Positions 25,948 through 33,165 of a stretch of DNA of 64,000 nucleotides are shown here, one piece after another. The DNA lies in assembly GCF_003315485.1 (NCBI RefSeq), contig NZ_QNSE01000011.1, positions 1-64,000 of the forward strand, read 5' to 3'. Under the pieces are notes generated by a model. The model had not been told where the DNA came from, did no database searches, and saw only the letters and a program-made list of their open reading frames with translations. Within the stretch, counting starts at the first letter, position 1; each line of letters begins with the position of its first letter. This DNA comes from Marinomonas rhizomae (GTDB lineage: Bacteria > Pseudomonadota > Gammaproteobacteria > Pseudomonadales > Marinomonadaceae). The position numbers were made by a program, and so were the translations under genes.

Positions 25948-26892
25948 ATGAATACCAAGCAACTTTTATTTTTTCTAAAAACGGCAGAGACTAATAGTAT
26001 TGCCGCCGCGGCTCGTGCTTTGGATGTTGCTCAACCAAGTATTAGTTTACAGCTTGAGAACTTAGAGCATGAAGTCGGAGCGAAATTATTTGAACGTAGC
26101 TTTCGCGGAGTGGCATTGACAGAAACGGGGCGAATTTTCAAAGCTCACGCTGAATCAATTATTCGTCAAGTTGAACAGGCTAAGTTTGATGTCCACCAAT
26201 TTGAAAGAGAGCCCGCGGGGCAATTATCAATCGGCATGACTCAACCAATTGGTAACGTCATTTCTGTGCCTTTACTGGCTTTGGTTGAACAGAATTTCCC
26301 TAAGATTCAATTGCAACTCTATACTGGCTTATCCTACAGCCTCTCCAATCAACTGTTGGCAGGGGAAATAGACATAGCAATTTCTTCGCCCGATGGCAGT
26401 GATGTTAGCCAAATTCGCCAAGAAAAACTGTTCCGAGAAAAGCTTTTCATTTCAATGGGGTGTGATCCAAAAGTGAAGTCGCATTTACCTCTAAGAGAAA
26501 AATCGACCATTCGTTTTTCCGAGCTGGCAGAGCATGAAGTGATTGTGACTGGTGAACGTGATTCCTTAGGTTATATTTTGAGGCAATATGAAGAAGAGAC
26601 AGGAATCAGGGTGACACACAAACCAGCTTTTGGGCAATTAATGACAACACTACGTTATGTGGTGGATGGATATGGCATTTTATTGTCACCAACATCGGCT
26701 TTTTATCACTTACAACAAGTAGGACAAATTCATGCTCTAGAAGTTGTTGAGCCAAATTTATGGCGTGATGTCTATATCTCTACCTCTAAAAGCCGCCCAG
26801 AAACGGCTATGTTACGAGCGATTATTCCATTAATACATCAAGTCACCAAGCAAGAATGCAAGACAGGCTATTGGAAAGGTGAGTTGATGTGA
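25948..26892 (+). CDS. LysR-type transcriptional regulator
   Basis: A 314-residue LysR regulator. The N-terminal helix-turn-helix (NSIAAAARALDVAQPSISLQ followed by LFERSFRGVALTETG) is complete, and the effector domain opens with QLSIGMTQPIGNVIS. It resembles the Nac/CbbR-like branch with an SQ-rich sensor. It is divergent from the class II aldolase, which is its most likely target, with a palindrome of the island in between. It could instead respond to the substrate of the TRAP/luciferase-like branch; the ligand is unknown. Confidence 0.85.
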   Translation: MNTKQLLFFLKTAETNSIAAAARALDVAQPSISLQLENLEHEVGAKLFERSFRGVALTETGRIFKAHAESIIRQVEQAKFDVHQFEREPAGQLSIGMTQPIGNVISVPLLALVEQNFPKIQLQLYTGLSYSLSNQLLAGEIDIAISSPDGSDVSQIRQEKLFREKLFISMGCDPKVKSHLPLREKSTIRFSELAEHEVIVTGERDSLGYILRQYEEETGIRVTHKPAFGQLMTTLRYVVDGYGILLSPTSAFYHLQQVGQIHALEVVEPNLWRDVYISTSKSRPETAMLRAIIPLIHQVTKQECKTGYWKGELM

Positions 26893-27158
26893 TGTGTTGT
26901 AGAGAGGGGGTTTAATGCCATGTAAATTGGTAATTCATCATGCTCACAAAAAATACTCGTAATGGAGGTCGGCTACAGCACCATTGATCTGGCTGCATAA
27001 GGTAATAATATTTTTTAACTAGGGAGAAAAAGTGGATGCGTTTTTTTGCTAATAAATAAAAAATGTATCTATTTTACTTAATTTACAAATCTATTTTTAC
27101 AGGTGTCCTAGAACTAATTACGATCATACTTTGAATAGAATTATATAAAGTGATTATG

Positions 27159-27170
27159 TTAACATGTTAA
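27159..27170. promoter_or_regulatory. Operator palindrome before the luciferase-like gene
   Basis: A perfect TTAACATGTTAA, 27 bp before the ATG. A TTGAAT -35-like box (27131-27136) lies upstream and the palindrome directly follows the expected -10 position. The rest of the 305-bp gap from 26893 shows no gene. Confidence 0.72.
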
Positions 27171-27197
27171 GTAATTTTTTTGATAAAGAAAAAACTT

Positions 27198-28205
27198 ATG
27201 AATTTAAAGCTATCAGTTGTTGATCAAAGTCCAGTACACGGATCTCACAGTAAAAAAGAGGCACCTTTGTTAACAGTAGAGTTAGCAAAGCTGTGTGATG
27301 AGCTGAATTATCATCGTTTTTGGGTCGCAGAGCATCATGACAGTGTGCATTTTGCGAACCCATGCCCTGAAATATTAGTCGCGCATTTGGCCAGTATTAC
27401 CTCACGAATTAAAGTTGGCAGTGGTGGTGTGATGTTGTCACATTATAGTCCCTTAAAAGTAGCGGAGTGCTTTTCGATGCTGGCGTCACTTTTCCCTGAC
27501 CGTATTGACTTAGGGGTAGGTCGAGCACCTGGTGGGTCGGGATTAACGTCGTCGGCTTTGGCATTCCCGAATAAACCATCTAACGGTCAGTTTTATAAAG
27601 AGCAAGCGCGTCTTTTAGAAGGTTTTATTCATGGTACCTTTGAAAAAGACCATCCTTTTGGCTCGATTAATGTGATGCCAGATGTGAGAGATTCGCCAGA
27701 TTTATGGATGCTGGGCTCAAGTGGGGGCAGTGCGGAACTAGCGGGTCAATTAGGCTACCATCTGGCGTTAGCACGCTTTATTGATCCGGACAATTGTCAT
27801 CCACGAATATTTGAAGCGCACGAACAAGCTTGGCGAGCGGCAGGGCATCAGCGAACCTTGCAGCGCATGTTAGCGATAGCTTGTATATGTGCAGCTACAG
27901 AAGAAGAAGCCAAACTTCGTGCGGGAACTGCTGTGTATCGTAAGTTTGCAACTCAGATGGGAGAGAGAGAAGATTTCCTTACACCGAGTGAGGTGCGTGA
28001 CCGATATCGAGCTTTACCGGTTTCCCATCAAGCCTTGTTTGATCGCATTGAAGCTAGTTATACCATTGGTACACCTGAGCAATGTTGGGATGAAATGATG
28101 TTACTGGCGAAAGAGTTTAAAGTTGATGAGATGTCTCTTGTTAGTGTTACTCATAGTCAAGCCGACCGTTTAGACAGCTATCGATTATTAGCAAAGAATC
28201 TATAA
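27198..28205 (+). CDS. Luciferase-like (LLM class) flavin-dependent oxidoreductase
   Basis: A TIM-barrel protein of about 335 residues. LKLSVVDQSPV, the YHRFWVAEHHD strand, IKVGSGGVMLSHYSPLKVAE, DRIDLGVGRAPGG and LWMLGSSGGSAELAGQLG are signatures of the group 1 luciferase family (YhbW-like). The start is taken as ATG 27198, since a TTG 18 bp earlier has poorer support. Such enzymes use reduced FMN from a separate reductase. It is alone in its transcript and carries the island palindrome, so it likely acts on a compound linked to the aromatic regulon; the reaction is unknown. Confidence 0.85.
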   Translation: MNLKLSVVDQSPVHGSHSKKEAPLLTVELAKLCDELNYHRFWVAEHHDSVHFANPCPEILVAHLASITSRIKVGSGGVMLSHYSPLKVAECFSMLASLFPDRIDLGVGRAPGGSGLTSSALAFPNKPSNGQFYKEQARLLEGFIHGTFEKDHPFGSINVMPDVRDSPDLWMLGSSGGSAELAGQLGYHLALARFIDPDNCHPRIFEAHEQAWRAAGHQRTLQRMLAIACICAATEEEAKLRAGTAVYRKFATQMGEREDFLTPSEVRDRYRALPVSHQALFDRIEASYTIGTPEQCWDEMMLLAKEFKVDEMSLVSVTHSQADRLDSYRLLAKNL

Positions 28206-28370
28206 GATAAGCCCCAAATAGCTATTTATCCTTGATTAGTTGAAAGTAGCAGTAAGCTCGGCATGTTGTTTGATTTTGCTAACATGTTTCGAGCTTATGA
28301 CTTACTGATTCAGGTGCTTAACATCTAATAAGGCATGTGGCTTTGTATGTTGTTTTGTTTTTTGATGTGT

Positions 28371-28402
28371 TTTAGCCATCGTTTAGCCATCGTTTAGCCA
28401 TC
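28371..28402. repeat. 11-bp tandem repeat across the Rieske gene stop codon
   Basis: Three near-exact copies of GTTTAGCCATC in direct repeat. One copy codes for the last residues (LNDG) and stop of the Rieske gene; the others lie just outside or inside. Slipped-strand duplication probably moved the stop codon. Confidence 0.7.
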
Positions 28403-29528
28403 GTAAGACTCTTTCTTGAAATCCACGAATGGGGGCTTCTCCGTGAGCGGCTGAAGGGCCAAATTCAAAGTAGGGGCTTATTAAGGATTTTTGCAACTGC
28501 TCACATACATAGATGTCTTCTTGCATAAAGTCGGCACTACCAAGAGGGTGCTTGTTAGGGTAGCTGTTATCTTTGGGTTTGATTCGGGATGTCCAAAATT
28601 TGGCGGAACGGGCGGCTTGGCTTAAAAAATTCAATGACGATGTATTTTTGACTTTGTTGCGAATAATTACTCGCGTTTTGTTTACTTCAAGCGGGAGGAT
28701 CTGATAAATAGACCAGCTAGATTCACTCTCGGCTAGGCCAAAGCTTGGAAAGAGCATAGGTACAAAGGTTCCTAATTGAGGACTGTTTTTGTCCATTAAA
28801 AGTGGCAAAGCACTGTTGGTTGCAAGGTTGCTACGAAACTCCTCTGATAAAGGTTCCCAAAAGTAATAATGGTCGCCACAAAAGCCAAATTGTGCGCTTT
28901 TGTGATCATACATATTGAGTGTGCCTCGGTGTAGTTGGGAAAGATGATAGTGGTCGATGTAATTTTCAACTACTAGTTTCCAATTTGCCGTAATAACCAC
29001 TTCGAATATTTCGTCTTTTGCTTCTATTAACTCTTCTACACAATAGGGTGCTAAGTGTTCAGGCATACCTGAAAAGTAGTCTTCTAACGAGGTTGCATCT
29101 TGGTCCGGGTGAACCCACAACATGCCACGCCAAATGCTCACTTTTGCAGGTTTTAATGACAAACAGGCTTTATCTAAGCCTTTAAATTGGGCCTTTTCTT
29201 GTGGTAATCCTTTGAGTTCCCCTTGCCAGTTATATGCCCAGTCGTGATAAGGGCAACTAAGGTGAGAATGAGATATTTCTCCACTTCCCTCTAGTATTTT
29301 CATGCCACGATGACGACAGCGATTATGGAAGGCATTGAGCTGTCCATGATCATTACGGACTATAACAAGGTTGTTGTAGCCAGCCAGTACTGTTAAGTAA
29401 TGGTTGTTTTTTGACAAGTCCTCCACTAAACCTGCGAAATGCCAGCACTGTGAAAAAATTTTTCTCATTTCTAAGTCAAAGATAGCTGGGTCGGTGTAAT
29501 TTTTGGCGGTAAAGATGTTGTGTTCCAT
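28383..29528 (-). CDS. Rieske non-haem iron oxygenase, catalytic subunit
   Basis: A 381-residue ring-hydroxylating-type oxygenase alpha subunit. The Rieske cluster ligands are C71-R-H73 and C92-P-Y-H95. The mononuclear iron site reads NYIDHYHLSQLH with His195 and His200, and Asp192 as the electron-transfer bridge. Three-component systems need a reductase and often a ferredoxin; none is encoded nearby, so partners must be supplied elsewhere. It is the second gene of a leftward operon after a small membrane protein, starting from a promoter under two TetR-type operators. The substrate is not evident; sterol or quaternary amine oxygenases share this overall form. Confidence 0.87.
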   Translation of the reverse strand: MEHNIFTAKNYTDPAIFDLEMRKIFSQCWHFAGLVEDLSKNNHYLTVLAGYNNLVIVRNDHGQLNAFHNRCRHRGMKILEGSGEISHSHLSCPYHDWAYNWQGELKGLPQEKAQFKGLDKACLSLKPAKVSIWRGMLWVHPDQDATSLEDYFSGMPEHLAPYCVEELIEAKDEIFEVVITANWKLVVENYIDHYHLSQLHRGTLNMYDHKSAQFGFCGDHYYFWEPLSEEFRSNLATNSALPLLMDKNSPQLGTFVPMLFPSFGLAESESSWSIYQILPLEVNKTRVIIRNKVKNTSSLNFLSQAARSAKFWTSRIKPKDNSYPNKHPLGSADFMQEDIYVCEQLQKSLISPYFEFGPSAAHGEAPIRGFQERVLRWLNDG

Positions 29529-29538
29529 TGTCTCTCTC

Positions 29539-29799
29539 CTAGCTTATTGACCAGTTAGGAAAAATAAAACAGGACGCTGCGACCAGTGCCCAAACAAACA
29601 TCGTAAACCAATACATGGTTGGCTGTTGCTGACGACTGTAAGGTTGCCAAATGTAAGCAACACCACGTACTAAATCGTATATCAACCAAAGTAATAGAAG
29701 TGCGCCAAGCCAGTAACTCCAAGGTAAATAAGTGAGCATGTTAGATCCTATGATTTTCGTAAAGGGTGGCCTTAGTTGTTTTGATCGAGTGGTGTTCAC
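29539..29799 (-). CDS. Small two-helix membrane protein
   Basis: An 86-residue protein (GTG start with AAGGGAG just before; an ATG at 29739 is an alternative) with two hydrophobic helices: YWLGALLLLWLIYDLVRG and YWFTMFVWALVAASCFIF. Between them is a short polar loop with several glutamines. I do not recognise a family. It starts the Rieske operon, 10 bp before that gene, and may anchor the oxygenase or its electron donor at the membrane, which is speculation. Confidence 0.6.
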   Translation of the reverse strand: MNTTRSKQLRPPFTKIIGSNMLTYLPWSYWLGALLLLWLIYDLVRGVAYIWQPYSRQQQPTMYWFTMFVWALVAASCFIFPNWSIS

Positions 29800-29835
29800 G
29801 ATCTCCCTTGTTTGGGTGGGGCTAAGGTGTTATTT

Positions 29836-29895
29836 ATTTTCATGTTGATAATTTATTGTTTATACGTGTTTTAAATTGTTTGTCAACATGAAAAT
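29836..29895. promoter_or_regulatory. Paired TetR-type operators in the divergent promoter
   Basis: ATTTTCATGTTGATAAT (29836-29852) and, inverted, TTTGTCAACATGAAAAT (29879-29895). Both fit the pseudo-palindrome ATTNTCA-N3-TGANAAT, the second with one mismatch. They lie between the leftward Rieske operon and the rightward tetR gene. A third copy is at 30537. Confidence 0.75.
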
Positions 29896-29940
29896 TTAAT
29901 CAGTCATGATATAATCTTGAATATTTAAGAAGGAGGATTT

Positions 29941-30519
29941 ATGGCTAGACCTAGTATGGCGGCACAGAGAAAAGAAGAGATTCTTGATTCGCTACAGCAG
30001 TGTATTTTAAGTCACGGCATTCAGGCGACATCCTTAGAGAATATTGCCGACAAGGCAGGTATGAAGCGCACCATTTTAAGACACTATATTGGTAATCGAG
30101 ATGACATTATTTGTGCGTTAAGCTCTCGGTTTAGAGGCCTCTACACTCAACAATGGCAGCAACTTCTGAGTTGGTTGCCAAGTGCTAATAAAGTAGATGC
30201 TTTGCTTGATTCATTGTTTAGTGTTGGTAATCAAGAACATATAGAGAGAGCTATCATTGGTGAGGCCATTTTTTCTGAAGCCAAACGCCTTGATGAAGTG
30301 AAGCAAGATCAACAAAGTATTATGAATGAATTTATTGAAATTGTGAGCTCCTTATTGCAGGAGGAATATCCAGCAGCAGAAAATAACAAGGTCTCTTTGG
30401 TTGCTCATGGAATTTATGCAAGCCATTTGCTTGCAGAATCTTTTCTACCACTGAACGCCATAGATCAAATTTACCAACTTAAGGCGACAGCCAAACTGCT
30501 TGTTACTACTTTGGAATAG
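29941..30519 (+). CDS. TetR-family transcriptional regulator
   Basis: A 192-residue TetR regulator: the N-terminal helix-turn-helix reads HGIQATSLENIADKAGMKRTI followed by LRHYIGNRDDIICAL, with an alpha-helical ligand domain after it. An AGGAGG site precedes the start. It stands between two target groups that carry the same operator: the leftward Rieske operon and the rightward exported-protein/hydroxylase operon. It most likely represses all three transcripts, including its own. Confidence 0.88.
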   Translation: MARPSMAAQRKEEILDSLQQCILSHGIQATSLENIADKAGMKRTILRHYIGNRDDIICALSSRFRGLYTQQWQQLLSWLPSANKVDALLDSLFSVGNQEHIERAIIGEAIFSEAKRLDEVKQDQQSIMNEFIEIVSSLLQEEYPAAENNKVSLVAHGIYASHLLAESFLPLNAIDQIYQLKATAKLLVTTLE

Positions 30520-30536
30520 GATCTGAAAACCTATTA

Positions 30537-30553
30537 ATTTTCATATTGACAAT
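30537..30553. promoter_or_regulatory. Third copy of the TetR-type operator
   Basis: ATTTTCATATTGACAAT, the same pseudo-palindrome as the pair at 29836-29895, located about 55 bp before the exported-protein gene. It links the sterol-desaturase-type operon to the TetR regulator. Confidence 0.72.
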
Positions 30554-30606
30554 TTATATTTTTAATTCTAATCTACGCAACATGTTCATGCGGAGATGGC
30601 ATTATT

Positions 30607-31191
30607 ATGAATTTTTCTCAATCTATTATCGTTTCGGTGTTGGTGGTTGGTGTTGGCTGGTCAGCTGCTTTGTTGCAGCCGCAAGTCGCCAATGCGCATA
30701 GCACCGAAGGGAAACCTAAGGCTCAATTAGCATCTGTACAAATGGAGGCTCAGAATGGCGAGGATATGCAGGAGTCAGTTGTTCGTTCTAAGGCTCGTAC
30801 TATTGTGGGCGCCAGTGACACACTAGACATTGCTGATGTGGGTAAACTATGGCAAGCCTTTAACGACAATACTGTACTTCATGCACGTTTAAAAAAGGCG
30901 CCGACCCGAGTGTTTGTTGCTTATCAAGACTTTTCTAATGATTTTAAGAGAGCGCATATTTCTATTGGTTATGAGCGGACAATCGTGCCTCTCGCGGATG
31001 CGGGGATCAGTTTGAAGCCAGGATTGCATATACAAATTCTTGCTCCTGCAAAATACACCTCAGAAGAAATAGAAAAAGCATGGCAGACCCTTGATTATCG
31101 TAGACCTATTGAGCAAGTGATTGAGGTGTATCAGTTGTCTGCAGATAATACGGTTATGGCAAGTAATATGTTGGTGTTATACGGAGAGTAG
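30607..31191 (+). CDS. Exported protein with GyrI-like ligand-binding domain (tentative)
   Basis: A 194-residue protein with an N-terminal signal peptide (hydrophobic IIVSVLVVGVGWSAALL, then ANAHS). After a charged linker, residues about 90-194 contain RVFVAYQDFSNDFKRAHISI, GYER, PGLHIQILAPAKYT, IEKAWQTLDYRRP and IEVYQ, a pattern like the GyrI/effector-binding beta-alpha fold, in which two symmetric halves bind a hydrophobic ligand. An exported version is unusual. It is followed 1 bp later by the membrane hydroxylase gene. A carrier or sensor for the hydroxylase substrate is possible; the domain call is moderate. Confidence 0.55.
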   Translation: MNFSQSIIVSVLVVGVGWSAALLQPQVANAHSTEGKPKAQLASVQMEAQNGEDMQESVVRSKARTIVGASDTLDIADVGKLWQAFNDNTVLHARLKKAPTRVFVAYQDFSNDFKRAHISIGYERTIVPLADAGISLKPGLHIQILAPAKYTSEEIEKAWQTLDYRRPIEQVIEVYQLSADNTVMASNMLVLYGE

Positions 31192-31192
31192 A

Positions 31193-32107
31193 ATGGACTG
31201 GTTAACTTATGTGTTTACGGCAGATGACGTTTTTTGGTTAGAAGAGTTTATTGGCGACTGGTTTTTTGTGATCGCAGCCAGCCTTTTTATAGTCGAAATA
31301 CTGCGTTATGCATTTAAAAAGCAAATCACTAAAAACCTACTTGGGGATAGTGTAGCAAACTTCGTGACTCTAGCCTTGTTTATTGCCATTGTCAGTTTAG
31401 TCGGACTGGCTTATTTGGGGATTTTCTTTTACGTCTATGAGCACTTTAGGGTCACGGATTTGCCTCTAACTTTATGGACTATTGGTTGCTGTATTGTACT
31501 AGCAGACTTAGCTTATTATTGGGAACATCGATTCTTGCATAAAAATGGTTTTGCTTGGGCGACACACACTGTTCATCATAGTTCTCCGTATTTTAATATC
31601 TCAGTAGCTTATCGGTTTGGCCCTCTTGATTGGCTCTTTCCATTATTTTTTCATTTACCTTTGGCGCTTTTAGGTTTCCATCCATTTGTTATTTTGTTGG
31701 CAGAGATGGTAGTTCAGGTGTTTCAAACGTTGTTGCACACTGAGGCCGTTAAAAAGTTCCCACGACCTATTGAAGCCGTTTTTAATACGCCATCACACCA
31801 TCGGGTTCATCATGCTACAAACAGCCAATATTTAGATAAGAATTATGCTGGCATTTTTATCATTTGGGATAGAATGTTTGGTACTTTTGCAAAAGAGGAA
31901 GAGACTGTCACGTATGGTGTTTTCCCACGTATTAATAGCGTTAATCCATTTAAAATTTTCTTCAGTGGTTATGTAAAACTTGTACAGCAATTGATAAGCG
32001 CACCGTCATGGAGCTATCGTTGGAAATTACTTGTGAAGCCACCTATTTGGGTATGGCAACAAGAGCAAGCCGTAAAAAAAGAGCAGGGAAAAAAACGAGA
32101 AGGGTAG
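31193..32107 (+). CDS. Sterol desaturase / fatty acid hydroxylase superfamily membrane enzyme
   Basis: A 304-residue integral membrane di-iron enzyme. The histidine boxes are HRFLH, HTVHHSS, HTE and HHRVHH, spaced as in the sterol desaturase/fatty acid hydroxylase superfamily, among four to five hydrophobic helices. These enzymes hydroxylate or desaturate lipid chains at the membrane. The ATG at 31193 is chosen because GGAGAG immediately precedes it and the frame begins with a membrane segment. The C-terminus is a basic tail. Its operon is linked by operator to a Rieske oxygenase, so a membrane lipid or sterol-like molecule is the shared substrate by inference. Confidence 0.82.
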   Translation: MDWLTYVFTADDVFWLEEFIGDWFFVIAASLFIVEILRYAFKKQITKNLLGDSVANFVTLALFIAIVSLVGLAYLGIFFYVYEHFRVTDLPLTLWTIGCCIVLADLAYYWEHRFLHKNGFAWATHTVHHSSPYFNISVAYRFGPLDWLFPLFFHLPLALLGFHPFVILLAEMVVQVFQTLLHTEAVKKFPRPIEAVFNTPSHHRVHHATNSQYLDKNYAGIFIIWDRMFGTFAKEEETVTYGVFPRINSVNPFKIFFSGYVKLVQQLISAPSWSYRWKLLVKPPIWVWQQEQAVKKEQGKKREG

Positions 32108-32560
32108 CATTGCTTTTCATTTATGTGGCTTTTATTTAGGTGTCCTGCATTTAAGTGTATTTGATTAGGTTGTCTTTAATAGAGAATGGCGTAATATTTT
32201 TTGCAAGCAAGAAATAACGGTTTTTGATTGGCCTTTTGCAGAACATAAATTGAGTTCGGCGATTGCCCATTGTGAAATAGGCTGTCACTGGTCAGTAGTC
32301 GACGTTCTCCAAGATAGCTTTCAGTCGTTTAATAAAGCGATTTCTGGTACTTATTAGTAGCTGAGTAGCTGAGTAGCTGGCTATATGGCGTATACGCCGT
32401 TTAGTGAAATGAAGGTGTTATTTGATTATCGCTATTTTATGGCTGCTTGTTCTTGGGTGGGTGCTTCAAGAATCAAAAAAATCTTTATTTATTGCAGAAT
32501 TGATAAATACTTAAGCCATCAGAGCAGGATTTCCTCTGCCTTACATAAAATGGAGTTGTT
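32108..32560. other. Gene-poor gap with coding scraps and an 8-bp repeat
   Basis: A 453-bp stretch. Around 32220-32358 a short open run (FDWPFAEHKLSSAIAHC, ending in a stop) looks like a decayed protein end, but I cannot name it. At 32358-32381 three copies of GTAGCTGA/G are repeated directly. No promoter or RNA was identified. Confidence 0.3.
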
Positions 32561-33046
32561 ATGTCTTTGTTAGTGTCTATGTCAAAACCCTTTTTTGCCT
32601 CTTATATTGAAGAGCTAATTGTGCAATATGCACGAGAAAATGTGGAATCGGGTCGCTGGCAGAAAACAGGATCATTAACTCGAGCTAGGCGTGATACTGA
32701 AAGACTGCTACCTCGTGGTATAGAAACGGATAATAATCACTTTTTTGAAATGAAAGTGCCTGAAGTAAACGAGACAGTCGGTATGATATGGTTGTCGCTA
32801 GAAAACAGCAGCACCACAAGTACCGTGTTTATTTACGATTTAGAAATCAAGGCAGAATATCGTCGTCAGGGTTATGCCAAGCTTGCTCTAAAAGAAATTG
32901 AAGACTTCGCTGCAACGCATAATATCGTCAATATTGGCTTGCATGTTTTTTCCCACAATAGCGCCGCGCAAAAGCTTTACGCTGAAATGGGTTATGAAAC
33001 CGTGAGCGTAAACATGGTGAAGAAAATAGGCCAAACTGAAGTGTGA
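32561..33046 (+). CDS. GNAT family N-acetyltransferase
   Basis: A 161-residue acetyltransferase. The acetyl-CoA-binding motif YRRQGYAKLALKEIEDF and the following NIGLHVFSHNSAAQKLYAEM GYE stretch (motifs A and B) are complete. A GGAG site 5 bp before the ATG supports the start. The substrate is unknown. It stands alone and is followed by a long hairpin. Confidence 0.82.
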   Translation: MSLLVSMSKPFFASYIEELIVQYARENVESGRWQKTGSLTRARRDTERLLPRGIETDNNHFFEMKVPEVNETVGMIWLSLENSSTTSTVFIYDLEIKAEYRRQGYAKLALKEIEDFAATHNIVNIGLHVFSHNSAAQKLYAEMGYETVSVNMVKKIGQTEV

Positions 33047-33077
33047 TGTTTGTTGGCAAAATAGCGCATCGTCACTA

Positions 33078-33111
33078 AATCAGCCAAGCTAACCACTGAG
33101 CTTGGCTGATT
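33078..33111. terminator. Stem-loop between GNAT and acnA
   Basis: AATCAGCCAAGCT (33078-33090) pairs exactly with AGCTTGGCTGATT (33099-33111), a 13-bp stem with an 8-nt loop between two convergent genes. There is only a weak T-run after it, so termination strength is uncertain. Confidence 0.65.
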
Positions 33112-33165
33112 GGTTCTGTTACTGAAAAATAGAGCTGCACATATAGAGTGGCAAAGGTGGGTAGG

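Noticed and set aside
28279..28290. CTAACATGTTTC, a weak match to the palindrome
   Set aside because: It lies between two convergent genes with no start nearby; it cannot serve a visible promoter.
32358..32381. Three GTAGCTGA repeats as a possible CRISPR or att remnant
   Set aside because: Repeats are only 8 bp and directly adjacent without spacers; simple slippage explains them.
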